Source: Thiothrix subterranea (GTDB lineage Bacteria > Pseudomonadota > Gammaproteobacteria > Thiotrichales > Thiotrichaceae). Taken from it: 64,000 nucleotides of DNA. The translations under genes and the position numbers were made by a program. Where the stretch lies: the NCBI RefSeq assembly GCF_030930995.1, contig NZ_CP133217.1:1054001-1118000 (forward strand), written 5' to 3'. Shown one piece after another: positions 1 to 8,102 of this stretch (positions are counted from its first letter, which is position 1; every line of letters starts with the position of its first letter). The notes beneath the pieces are model-generated. The model saw only the letters and a program-made list of their open reading frames with translations, ran no database searches and was not told the DNA's origin.

Positions 1-656
1 GGTCGGTGTTGAGGTTATGGCATACGTCGGGGTAAACACATGCGGGTTTGCGGCACGCGGCTTCGATCTTCGGGTCTTTGCAGGCGAGGCGATACATATT
101 CGCCGTAGGGCCGCCGAGGTCGGAAATGACTCCGGTAAATCCCGGCACTTTGTCGCGGATTTCCTCGACTTCGCGGATGATGGATTCCTTGGAACGGCTT
201 TGGATAATGCGCCCTTCGTGTTCGGTAATCGAACAGAAGGTACAGCCGCCAAAGCAGCCGCGCATGATATTCACCGAGAAACGGATCATGTCATAGGCGG
301 GGATTTTTACGCCGTTATAGGACGGGTGCGGCAAGCGAGCGTAGGGCAGTCCGAACACGAAATCCATTTCCGGCGTGGTCAGCGGAATCGGTGGCGGGTT
401 CAGCCACACATCAATGTTGCCGTGTTTTTGCACCAACGCGCGGGCGTTGCCGGGGTTGGTTTCCAAATGCAGCACGCGGTTGGCGTGGGCGTACAAGGCT
501 TTGTCTTTGCTGACTTTTTCGTAAGACGGCAGGCGGATCACGGTGGTGTCGCGGTCTAAACGGGCGCGGGGGTGGAAGATCAGCTTGTGTTCGTCGGGGC
601 GTTTGCTGCGCGGGTCTTCGTATTCAAACCATTGCACGTTGCGGCGTTCGACTTCG
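1..656 (-). pseudogene. Truncated second copy of ygiQ (internal fragment)
   Basis: This segment aligns without gaps to 6522-7177, the middle of the intact ygiQ gene. I count about 30 mismatches in 656 bases, mostly at third codon positions. On the minus strand it encodes a stretch equal to roughly residues 264-482 of the full protein, including the radical-SAM cysteine motif CxxxCxxC. Similarity stops at about 655. Reading upstream in the same frame, only about nine unrelated codons follow before an in-frame TAG, with no ATG, so the 5' third of the gene is missing. The 3' part lies beyond the window start, so I cannot tell whether that end is intact. It is probably a non-functional duplicate. 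The mostly silent divergence suggests recombination with a related strain rather than a very recent copy. Confidence 0.85.
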
Positions 657-746
657 ACAAGGAAGCAGAGTGAAATCAGCTTTCTCTACCATTTAATGCA
701 TTATATATATTACACTTCCATTGTAAAATAAGGCACAGTGTTCCAT

Positions 747-868
747 AAATTATTGAAATTATTGAAATTATTGAAATTATTGAAATTATTGAAATTATTG
801 AAATTATTGAAATTATTGAAATTATTGAAATTATTGAAATTATTGAAATTATTGAAATTATTGAAATT
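747..868. repeat. Tandem repeat: 13 copies of AAATTATTG
   Basis: Thirteen perfect, uninterrupted copies of the 9-bp unit AAATTATTG occupy 747-863, followed by a partial unit to 868. It is not a CRISPR array because there are no spacers. The tract lies between the truncated ygiQ copy and the promoter-like sequence of the secreted-protein cassette. Perfect tandem tracts of this kind can change copy number by slippage. A regulatory (phase-variation) role is inference. Confidence 0.97.
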
Positions 869-903
869 TACCTAGTTTTCACTAAAAAATAACAAAGTTT
901 TAC

Positions 904-1003
904 TTGAAAAATTGAAAAGTCAATTGTATGCTTAATGAGCATGTTAGTTGTTGTTCATTTAATTAATGATGCATTAAATAACGTATTTTTATAAGTTATT
1001 TAA
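904..1003 (+). promoter_or_regulatory. Candidate promoter and leader hairpin of the C39 cassette
   Basis: A sigma-70-like pair is visible: TTGAAA at 904-909, a 17-bp spacer, and TATGCT at 927-932. It would give a leader of about 115 nt ahead of the gene at 1056. Within the leader, TTAAATAAC (974-982) and GTTATTTAA (995-1003) form a perfect 9-bp stem with a 12-nt loop. A good Shine-Dalgarno, AAGGAG, lies about 10 nt before the ATG at 1056. The region is very AT-rich, so chance promoter matches are easy to find. Confidence 0.4.
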
Positions 1004-1055
1004 ATTTGTTGGACTCTAAGTTCGATGTATTCAATCAATAAAGGAGTTTTACCTT

Positions 1056-1364
1056 ATGAAGTTTGTTTCAAGTGTTGCCGTATTGCTGATTTTATCTTCT
1101 GCTGCCACTTATGCAGATAGCCCGGACATACTGAACTCAGTACCCCAAGATTCTGTTCAAGTGATGTCTAAAAACGATGCAGGGAAACTACGAGGTGGTT
1201 ACAAATTGTGTGTTATTAACCCCAGAAGCATTGGGTATGGACAGTGCACTACTAATCGATACACAACTTATCAGGGCGGTAGCTCTAGTAATGGAGTTGT
1301 AAGTAAGACCTATCAGGGAATTGAAATAGGTTGGTTTGGATCAAAGTATTATGTAGCTCGATAA
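1056..1364 (+). CDS. Small secreted protein with Sec signal and internal double-glycine leader
   Basis: This 102-residue protein has no family I recognise. Residues 1-20 form a clear Sec signal peptide (basic start, hydrophobic core, cleavage after TYA). Residues 37-48 read MSKNDAGKLRGG, which fits the double-glycine leader consensus of C39-processed bacteriocins: hydrophobic at -12, acidic at -8, small/hydrophobic at -7, Leu at -4, Gly-Gly at -2/-1. The part after GG (54 residues) contains two cysteines (C52, C64) that could pair, and is rich in Gly, Ser, Thr and Tyr. AAGGAG precedes the ATG by about 10 nt. A C39 peptidase lipoprotein is encoded downstream on the same strand, so I infer that this protein is its substrate. 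It could instead be a secreted peptide toxin, a surface fibre subunit or a signalling peptide. Confidence 0.75.
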   Translation: MKFVSSVAVLLILSSAATYADSPDILNSVPQDSVQVMSKNDAGKLRGGYKLCVINPRSIGYGQCTTNRYTTYQGGSSSNGVVSKTYQGIEIGWFGSKYYVAR

Positions 1365-1379
1365 AAAATACTTTTGAGA

Positions 1380-1416
1380 TGGTGTGTTCCTTGTTTTCTG
1401 GAACACGCCATTATTT
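1380..1416 (+). terminator. Hairpin after the small secreted protein gene
   Basis: TGGTGTGTTCC (1380-1390) pairs with GGAACACGCCA (1400-1410) through 11 pairs, one of them G-T, with a 9-nt loop, followed by TTATTT. The run of T is weak, so it may be a partial terminator that keeps the substrate gene more abundantly transcribed than the genes behind it. Confidence 0.6.
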
Positions 1417-1444
1417 CGCATAAATTTATTTTTACGGTTATATT

Positions 1445-1987
1445 ATGAGTAATAAAAATCTACTGATATTTGTATATATGTTAGCATTGGTTTTTTCTAT
1501 TGGCGCTTGTTCAAATAATGATTCCTCACCAAATAGGCTTAACACTAATTTGAATGATCCACAAATAAAAACTGTAGAGAAATATGAAAATAACATCGAT
1601 TTAATGAAAAATGCTGCTCAACAAGGTGATGTTGTGGCTATGTCTCTTTTAGGGGATAAATATCTTAAAGGAGATGGAGTAGAAAAAGATATTAAGAAAG
1701 GAATAGCATGGCTTACAAATGCTGCTGACAAAGGTAATTCTTTAGCTCAGCAAAGTTTGGGGTATACTTATTTGTTTGAAAGCACTATTCAAAATGATAG
1801 CAAAGCTTTTTTTTGGTTTAAAAAATCGGCTGAACAAGGTGATGGTATATCCCAATTGGAGTTGGCTAATATGTATGCAAATGGTTCGGGAGTAGTTAAA
1901 GATTTAAAGCTTGCATCTCAATGGTTGAAGAAAGCTAATGATAATGGTCTTGACACACCATCAGCCTTAAAGTACTTGCAAAAATAA
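1445..1987 (+). CDS. Sel1-repeat lipoprotein
   Basis: This 180-residue protein starts with a hydrophobic segment ending in a lipobox (SIGAC, Cys about residue 22), so it is probably lipid-anchored. Residues 55-180 hold three to four Sel1-like (TPR-type) repeats, recognisable by recurring units such as AAQQGD...A..LLGD.YLKGDGV and A..WL..AADKGN. Sel1 repeats form alpha-solenoids that bind other proteins, so a scaffold or adaptor role in the periplasm is likely. The gene is AT-rich and lies in the same cassette as the secreted peptide, the beta-barrel and the C39 peptidase. No strong Shine-Dalgarno is seen before the ATG. The precise partner is unknown. Confidence 0.8.
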   Translation: MSNKNLLIFVYMLALVFSIGACSNNDSSPNRLNTNLNDPQIKTVEKYENNIDLMKNAAQQGDVVAMSLLGDKYLKGDGVEKDIKKGIAWLTNAADKGNSLAQQSLGYTYLFESTIQNDSKAFFWFKKSAEQGDGISQLELANMYANGSGVVKDLKLASQWLKKANDNGLDTPSALKYLQK

Positions 1988-2013
1988 AATAGTTTATTTC
2001 ACTCAGAAACCAT

Positions 2014-2041
2014 CATGGGGTTTATTAAGTAATGCCCCATG
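2014..2041 (+). terminator. Short hairpin between Sel1 lipoprotein and beta-barrel genes
   Basis: CATGGGG (2014-2020) and CCCCATG (2035-2041) are perfect inverted arms around a 14-nt AT-rich loop. There is no T tract, so this is more likely an attenuator or mRNA-processing hairpin than a full terminator. It overlaps an in-frame upstream ATG at 2032, which argues for the start at 2062. Confidence 0.4.
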
Positions 2042-2061
2042 AGTTAAATAATGGTAGTGTC

Positions 2062-2982
2062 ATGTTTTCTTTAAAAGTTCTGTTACAGTGCTGTATCTTC
2101 TTGGCTGTTGTTTTTAGTAATGTACAAGTATTGGCTGATGAAGGTGATTCGGCACTAACTACTATAGGCAAGAAGGATGAAAACACCAAAAGCCACCTTT
2201 TATTCCTGCGGGAATCTGAAGTCCTTCTCAAACCAAAAGACATGTATTTTTCACTAGGTTTTAACTACAGCACTGATGAAAAGCAGATAAACCTCAGGAA
2301 AAGCAAAGACAGATCTTTTTCTATCCCATTGAGTATTGGTTACGGTGTTACCCAAGACACCGAAGTCAATGCCTCAATTGCGCTAATCCAGAATAAATCC
2401 GAAACGGCAACCATTAACAGCGTCGTCAGTAACAATGGTTCAGGTATTGGGAATGCCACTATCGGCGCAATGCGTAAGCTGAAAGCTGAATCAAACACGT
2501 CCCCTTCCATCACGGCTTCTGCCAACCTCAGCTTTCCGCTAGATAAAAAGTCAAATTCCAGTGATGCCAGCAAGTTAGCCGTAGGTTCAAACTTCAGGAC
2601 GGCTGCCGTAGGACTTGGCATATCCAAATCCATAGACCCTGCCGTGGTATTCTTAAATGTTGGTTATAACCATATCCTGGCGGATGATCAGGATGGTATC
2701 CGCACCCAACCGGGCAAAGCACTCACCTACAGCATAGGTTCAGGGCTTGCCGTCAACCGCTCTATTAGCATGTCGGGGCGGATTTCAGGGCAATATCAGA
2801 CAGAAACCCAATACAACGGAAAAGCCCTGAATGGCTCAAGTTCTGAGCCTATTTCACTGGGTGGGACGGTAGATTATCGATTAGATGATAAAACCCGCCT
2901 TGAAACCAGTTTTGATGTTGGGCTAACCAATGACGCAAGCGATGTTGGCATGGGGCTAACGCTTATCCGTAATGTCCAATGA
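2062..2982 (+). CDS. Outer-membrane beta-barrel protein of the C39 cassette
   Basis: I take the ATG at 2062 because it places a normal signal peptide at the N-terminus (hydrophobic core, cleavage near VLA-DEG). An in-frame ATG at 2032 would add ten polar residues. The mature part, about 280 residues, alternates polar and hydrophobic residues in many short strands with Gly/Asn/Ser turns, for example FSLGFNYS, IPLSIGYGV and TEVNASIALI. It ends in a strand-like segment (GMGLTLIRNVQ), as expected of a transporter-type barrel similar to the MetA/FapF-like families. A barrel next to a C39 peptidase lipoprotein recalls the Pseudomonas Fap amyloid secretion system (FapF with FapD). That parallel is inference. 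Its stop overlaps the next ATG by 4 bp (ATGA). Confidence 0.7.
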   Translation: MFSLKVLLQCCIFLAVVFSNVQVLADEGDSALTTIGKKDENTKSHLLFLRESEVLLKPKDMYFSLGFNYSTDEKQINLRKSKDRSFSIPLSIGYGVTQDTEVNASIALIQNKSETATINSVVSNNGSGIGNATIGAMRKLKAESNTSPSITASANLSFPLDKKSNSSDASKLAVGSNFRTAAVGLGISKSIDPAVVFLNVGYNHILADDQDGIRTQPGKALTYSIGSGLAVNRSISMSGRISGQYQTETQYNGKALNGSSSEPISLGGTVDYRLDDKTRLETSFDVGLTNDASDVGMGLTLIRNVQ

Positions 2983-3677
2983 TTTATAAAGTGCGGCACA
3001 ATCTCCCCATCCTATTGGCTATTTTCTTGAGTGCTTGTACGGTCGAACCCATCGTTAGCAATATGGGCTATGCCGTTAATGCCTCTGGCGACCATTTTAA
3101 AAGCTGGAAAGAGCTTAATGATCAAAGTGTGGTCATGCAGCAATACGACTACTCCTGTGGTGCGGCAGCGTTAGCCACTATCATGAAGTATTACTTTCAG
3201 GATGATGTTACTGAAAAGTCACTGCTGGACTATATCAAGGCAACACTAACGGCAGAAGAATACGCCGTTGTGGAAGAGCACGGCTTGTCCTTCCTTGAAC
3301 TGGAAAAGATAAGCCATTCATTGGGTTATCAATCAGCCAGTGTACGTTTGCAGTTATCCGCATTAAAAGAGTTGGCGGGGCCTGTTGTTGTCTATGTCAG
3401 CACCAAGGATTACCAACATTTCGCGGTGTTCCGTGGTGTCAGGGAAGACCGGATATTTCTGGCAGACCCAAGCCGTGGCAACATGATTTTAACGGTGGAT
3501 GAGTTTTTAGAAGAATGGAAAGGCGAAACATTTATCTTGGGTAAAAAAGGGTTTGGCACACCCGCACAACACCCTTTGGCAGTAATGTTATTGCCTAAAT
3601 TCAGAAACGAAATGGAATTGATCCGCGCCTCAGCATTAAAACCTGCCGCATCAGCAACAAAAATGGTTTTGGAATGA
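2979..3677 (+). CDS. C39-family cysteine peptidase lipoprotein
   Basis: This 232-residue protein begins with a signal peptide and lipobox (LSAC, lipid Cys 20). The C39 peptidase fold follows: QQYDYSCGAAALAT carries the catalytic Cys60, YVSTKDYQHFAVF the His147, and FLADPSRG the Asp163. Unlike bacteriocin exporters (PCAT proteins) there is no ABC transporter domain, so the protease works alone on the periplasmic face of a membrane. FapD of the Fap amyloid system is a comparable stand-alone C39 protein. The gene overlaps both neighbours by 4 bp (ATGA at 2979 and at 3674), which marks a tightly coupled operon with the beta-barrel and subtilase genes. The GG-leader protein at 1056 is the obvious candidate substrate. 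Confidence 0.85.
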   Translation: MIYKVRHNLPILLAIFLSACTVEPIVSNMGYAVNASGDHFKSWKELNDQSVVMQQYDYSCGAAALATIMKYYFQDDVTEKSLLDYIKATLTAEEYAVVEEHGLSFLELEKISHSLGYQSASVRLQLSALKELAGPVVVYVSTKDYQHFAVFRGVREDRIFLADPSRGNMILTVDEFLEEWKGETFILGKKGFGTPAQHPLAVMLLPKFRNEMELIRASALKPAASATKMVLE

Positions 3678-5653
3678 ACAATAAGTTAAATGCTTTTCTG
3701 GTGATAGCGATGGCTGCATTATGTGGTTGGGCGCTCTTTTCTGAAATCGTTGTGGCTGATGATGTTAATGCAGTAGCATTGATCAGACAAAAAACGCTTA
3801 CTGACAAGCAAAGCAAAATCAGGCATGAATTATTGTCATTAACAAATCATGCTGAACGGCAATCCTCATTATCAGAGGCAAACCATCTAGTGATTATTGA
3901 TGTCATCGCTAAAAGCGATCCCCAAGCATTGCTAACGCTACTCATCCAGCATGGGATGAAACCATTGGCAGTTAATGGCAGGATTATTTCAGGGCAAATA
4001 CCCGTTCAACGGTTAGATGAATTGGATGCCCTTGAGGGTTTGAATGAAGTCAAGTTAAGTAAAATAATAACCTCACAAGGCAGCGTGACAACCCAAGGTG
4101 ATATAGCCACAGAATCCAGTGTTGCCCGTCCAGCTTTTGGGGTTGACGGTAGTGGCATAACCGTAGGGGTGATTTCCGATAGTTATAATTGCCTTGGTGG
4201 GGCGGCACAAGACCAAAGTACCCAAGATTTACCCCCTCAAGTGACCATTATGGCAGATGCGCTTGATTGCAGCGGGAGAACAGACGAAGGCAGGGCATTG
4301 ATGCAAATTGTGCATGATATTGCGCCGGGTGCAAAACTGTTATTCCATAGTGGCGAGAATGGCACTGCCACCACTGCGAATGCTATTCTGAAAATGGTGT
4401 CCGATTATAAGGCCGATATTATTGTAGATGATTTCAAGGCAATCTCCGCCAACTTTTTCCAAGAGGATGCCGTAACCCAAGCCACCCAAAAAGCAGTGAA
4501 GGCAGGGGTTGTTTATGTGACCGCAGCAGGCAATGAAGGGCGCAATGCTTACCAAAGTACCTATCACGAATACACCGATAAGGTGTTAAAACTGAATGCC
4601 CATAATTTTGCTACAGATGGCAGCACCGACATTTATCAACGCATTATCGTTCCCGAAGGTGTCGGTTTTAACCTCATGCTACAATGGGATTCTCCCGCTT
4701 ATACCATTAGTGGTTCGCCCGGTTCACAGAGTGATCTGGATATTTTTATTTTCAATAAAAACCATACCCGAATCCTTGCCGCATCAACCTTTGATAATAT
4801 CGGCAAAGACCCTATTGAAGACTTGTACTTTTTTAATGATGTGGGGTCAGGTGAGACAGAATTTGATATTGTCATTACCAAAGCATCTGGGGCTTTACCT
4901 CAGTTAATGAAATACATCATATTAAACAGTATTGATGGCATCATTGGTGAATATGCCACTAATAGCAGCGGAATTTTTGGTCATGCTGATTCTGCTTCCA
5001 TTATCACGGTGGGAGCAAGCAATTATATGAATACACCTAAGTATGGTCAATTTCCCGCATTAGTTGAATATTATTCTTCGGCTGGTGGTAGCTCAATACT
5101 GTTTGATATTAACGGTAATCGGTTAAGCACTCCCATTACTAACCATAAGCCTGACATTACTGCACCCGATGATGTAGATACTACTTTCTTTGGAAATCAA
5201 GATACAGACAATAATGGTTTCCCTAATATTGCTGGCACATCCGCCGCAGCCCCTCATGTTGCAGGTATTGCTGCATTACTCTTGCAAGTTAAACCGACGT
5301 TGCAACCTGTCGATATAAAAAATATCCTTAATGAAACGGCGATTGATATAACCCAAATAAACAACAAAGCTAAAAACACCTTACCCACGGGTTTTGACTT
5401 TGATAGTGGGTATGGCTTAGTTAATGCGGAAGCTGCCATCAATTTGGCAAAGAACTATCAACCGTCCATTCCCCCCGATAATTCGGATGGGAATATGGGG
5501 GATATTACGGTTAATAACCCTAATCAGCTTGGCGGCGGCGGGGCATTTGATTTATTTTATATTGTTGCACTCTTTGTTTTGCTGGCTAATGGGTATTTCA
5601 GGGCTGGAAATAAACACATGGAATTATTTCCGAAAAATAAGCACAACCTGTGA
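3674..5653 (+). CDS. Subtilisin-like (S8) serine protease with GlyGly-CTERM-like tail
   Basis: This 659-residue protein has an N-terminal Sec signal (about residues 1-28), a pro-like region with a short repeat-binding domain (85-135), and an S8 catalytic domain. The triad is readable: Asp169 in GVISDSYNC, His214 in IVHDIAPGA and Ser523 in GTSAAAPHVAG, with Asn287 of AAGNEG as the oxyanion residue. The C-terminus has a Gly cluster (GGGG, 620-623), one hydrophobic helix (about 625-641) and a basic end. This is the layout of GlyGly-CTERM proteins that are processed by rhombosortase and exported by type II secretion. No rhombosortase is in the window. It has a paralogue at 35464-37596 with a different C-terminal module. 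It is last in the overlapping operon and likely activates or degrades exported substrates at the surface. Confidence 0.88.
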   Translation: MNNKLNAFLVIAMAALCGWALFSEIVVADDVNAVALIRQKTLTDKQSKIRHELLSLTNHAERQSSLSEANHLVIIDVIAKSDPQALLTLLIQHGMKPLAVNGRIISGQIPVQRLDELDALEGLNEVKLSKIITSQGSVTTQGDIATESSVARPAFGVDGSGITVGVISDSYNCLGGAAQDQSTQDLPPQVTIMADALDCSGRTDEGRALMQIVHDIAPGAKLLFHSGENGTATTANAILKMVSDYKADIIVDDFKAISANFFQEDAVTQATQKAVKAGVVYVTAAGNEGRNAYQSTYHEYTDKVLKLNAHNFATDGSTDIYQRIIVPEGVGFNLMLQWDSPAYTISGSPGSQSDLDIFIFNKNHTRILAASTFDNIGKDPIEDLYFFNDVGSGETEFDIVITKASGALPQLMKYIILNSIDGIIGEYATNSSGIFGHADSASIITVGASNYMNTPKYGQFPALVEYYSSAGGSSILFDINGNRLSTPITNHKPDITAPDDVDTTFFGNQDTDNNGFPNIAGTSAAAPHVAGIAALLLQVKPTLQPVDIKNILNETAIDITQINNKAKNTLPTGFDFDSGYGLVNAEAAINLAKNYQPSIPPDNSDGNMGDITVNNPNQLGGGGAFDLFYIVALFVLLANGYFRAGNKHMELFPKNKHNL

Positions 5654-5664
5654 TCAAGGTGATG

Positions 5665-7968
5665 TTACTTGTCGCGCCGTTTTGCCCCATTGGTAGTTGA
5701 TTTTCGTCCACTTAAATCAGCCTTGGGCTTCGGCGGCAACCCCGTATGCTGCGTCAACATCTTCCCACCCTGCGGCTTACCCGCATTCGGTTTGTTCGCT
5801 GCCACTTGCGCGGGCTTCCCCACCCGCTTCTGATGCTCCCCGCCCTTATTCTTGCGCCGATGCGCCTCATACACCAACTGTTCCTCGCCCGCTTTGTAAT
5901 GCGGGATCAACTGGTTTTCGCCATCGCCAATCAATTCCTGCCGCCCCATCTCTGCCATCGCCTTACGCAGCAGTGGCCAGTTCTTCGGGTCGTGCCAGCG
6001 CAAAAACGCTTTGTGCAGCTTGCGCTGTTCCGGTGATTTCGCGGTGGCGACCTTTTCGCTTTTGTAGGTGACTTTGTGCAGCGGGTTTTTGTCGGTGTGG
6101 TACATGGTGGTGGCGGAAGCCATCGGTGAGGGGTAAAAGGCTTGCACTTGGTCGGCGCGGAAGCCGTTTTTCTTCAGCCACAGCGCGAGGTTAAGCATGT
6201 CTTCGTCGGACGTGCCGGGGTGCGCGGCGATGAAATACGGGATCAAATATTGTTCTTTGCCCGCTTCCTTGGTGTATTTCTCGAACAGGCGTTTGAATTC
6301 GTCATACGCACCGATGCCCGGTTTCATCATTTTGGACAGGGGGCCGGACTCGGTGTGTTCCGGTGCAATTTTTAAATACCCGCCGACGTGGTGCGTCACC
6401 AATTCTTTGACGTATTCGGGGTCTTTGATGGCAAGGTCATAGCGCACCCCTGAACCGATCAGGATTTTCTTGATACCGGGCAAGGTACGTGCTTCGCGGT
6501 ACAATTCCTTCAAGGCGGCGTGGTCGGTATTGAGGTTATGGCACACGTCGGGGTAAACGCACGCAGGTTTGCGGCACGCGGCTTCGATCTTCGGGTCTTT
6601 GCAGGCGAGGCGGTACATATTCGCGGTGGGGCCGCCAAGGTCGGAAATCACCCCGGTAAACCCTGGCACTTTGTCGCGGATTTCCTCGACTTCGCGGATG
6701 ATGGATTCCTTGGAACGGCTTTGGATAATGCGCCCTTCGTGTTCGGTAATCGAACAGAAGGTGCAGCCGCCAAAGCAGCCGCGCATGATGTTCACCGAGA
6801 AACGGATCATGTCATAGGCGGGGATTTTTACGCCGTTATAGGACGGGTGCGGCAAGCGGGCGTAGGGCAGCCCGAACACGAAATCCATTTCCGGCGTGGT
6901 TAGCGGAATCGGTGGCGGGTTCAGCCATACGTCAATGTTGCCGTGTTTTTGCACCAAGGCGCGGGCGTTGCCGGGGTTGGTTTCCAAGTGCAGCACGCGA
7001 TTGGCATGGGCGTACAAGGCTTTGTCTTTGCTGACTTTTTCGTAAGACGGCAGGCGAATCACGGTGGTGTCGCGGTCTAAACGGGCGCGGGGGTGGAAGA
7101 TCAGTTTGTGTTCGTCGGGGCGTTTGCTGCGCGGGTCTTCGTATTCAAACCATTGTACATTGCGCTTTTCGACTTCGCATTCGCTCATCTCGGTGGTGTT
7201 GAGGTAGGGGTTGATAATGCGGTCGATTTTGCCCGGTTGGTCGATGCGGCTGGAGTCGATTTCCATCCAGCCTTGCGGGGTGTCGCGGCGGATGAAGGCG
7301 GTGCCGCGCACGTCGGTGATGCTGGAAACGGGTTCGCCGGAGGCGATGCGGTGCGCGACTTCGACCACGGCGCGTTCGGCGTTGCCGTACAGCAATAGGT
7401 CGGCGGCGGCATCCATCAGGATCGAGGTGCGGACTTTTTCCTGCCAATAATCGAAATGCGCAATGCGCCGCAACGAGGCTTCGATTCCGCCGATAATGAT
7501 GGGCACGTCGGGGTAGGCTTCGCGGCAGCGGTGCGTGTACACCAACGTGGCGCGGTCGGGGCGTTTGCCTGCCATGCCGCCGGGGGTGTAAACATCGTCG
7601 GAGCGCGTTTTGCGGTCAGCGGTGTAGCGGTTGATCATCGAGTCCATATTGCCCGCCGCCACGCCGAAGAACAGGTTGGGTGCGCCGAGTGCCATGAACG
7701 GTTCTTTGGAATGCCAATCCGGTTGCGCAATGATGCCGACGCGGAAACCTTGCGCTTCCAACATCCGCCCGATGACTGCCATGCCGAACGAGGGGTGGTC
7801 GACGTAAGCATCGCCCGTGACGATAATGATGTCGCAGGAATCCCAGCCCAGAGCGTCCATTTCCGCACGACTCATGGGGAGATACGGCGAAGTGTCATAG
7901 CATTCCGCCCAGTATTTAGGGTGGTCGAACAGGGCGACAGGTACGTGGGGATTGGCGTTGGGCAGCAT
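5665..7968 (-). CDS. ygiQ: YgiQ-family radical SAM protein
   Basis: The 767-residue product matches the YgiQ family (UPF0313). It has an N-terminal cobalamin-binding-like region ([20 protein letters not shown]), a radical SAM core with the cysteine motif [11 protein letters not shown] near residue 390, and a basic Lys/Arg/Gly-rich tail after residue 690. The biochemical role of the family is not established. The start at 7968 gives the usual N-terminus ([19 protein letters not shown]). The stop is only 11 bp from the convergent stop of the subtilase gene, with no terminator between them. A 95%-identical internal fragment of this gene lies at 1-656 in the same orientation, so the cassette between them is flanked by direct repeats. 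Confidence 0.93.
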   Translation of the reverse strand: MLPNANPHVPVALFDHPKYWAECYDTSPYLPMSRAEMDALGWDSCDIIIVTGDAYVDHPSFGMAVIGRMLEAQGFRVGIIAQPDWHSKEPFMALGAPNLFFGVAAGNMDSMINRYTADRKTRSDDVYTPGGMAGKRPDRATLVYTHRCREAYPDVPIIIGGIEASLRRIAHFDYWQEKVRTSILMDAAADLLLYGNAERAVVEVAHRIASGEPVSSITDVRGTAFIRRDTPQGWMEIDSSRIDQPGKIDRIINPYLNTTEMSECEVEKRNVQWFEYEDPRSKRPDEHKLIFHPRARLDRDTTVIRLPSYEKVSKDKALYAHANRVLHLETNPGNARALVQKHGNIDVWLNPPPIPLTTPEMDFVFGLPYARLPHPSYNGVKIPAYDMIRFSVNIMRGCFGGCTFCSITEHEGRIIQSRSKESIIREVEEIRDKVPGFTGVISDLGGPTANMYRLACKDPKIEAACRKPACVYPDVCHNLNTDHAALKELYREARTLPGIKKILIGSGVRYDLAIKDPEYVKELVTHHVGGYLKIAPEHTESGPLSKMMKPGIGAYDEFKRLFEKYTKEAGKEQYLIPYFIAAHPGTSDEDMLNLALWLKKNGFRADQVQAFYPSPMASATTMYHTDKNPLHKVTYKSEKVATAKSPEQRKLHKAFLRWHDPKNWPLLRKAMAEMGRQELIGDGENQLIPHYKAGEEQLVYEAHRRKNKGGEHQKRVGKPAQVAANKPNAGKPQGGKMLTQHTGLPPKPKADLSGRKSTTNGAKRRDK

Positions 7969-8102
7969 GGGGTGGCTTCAATTACAGGGGAAAGCTGCTA
8001 TTCTACCGCAGTCTGTGCCAAGTGTGTGATTTGCATAACAACACTAGGGCATTCCTCTGATGAAATTATTCCAGCCATTGTTACCAAGAGTATGAACGTG
8101 AA

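Noticed and set aside
17-559. Open reading frames on the plus strand at the window start
   Set aside because: They are antisense to the truncated ygiQ copy, whose minus-strand frame matches a known protein; the same shadow frames recur at 6520-6903 opposite the intact ygiQ.
747-868. CRISPR-like array
   Set aside because: Units are 9 bp, directly abutting and have no spacers; it is a simple tandem repeat.
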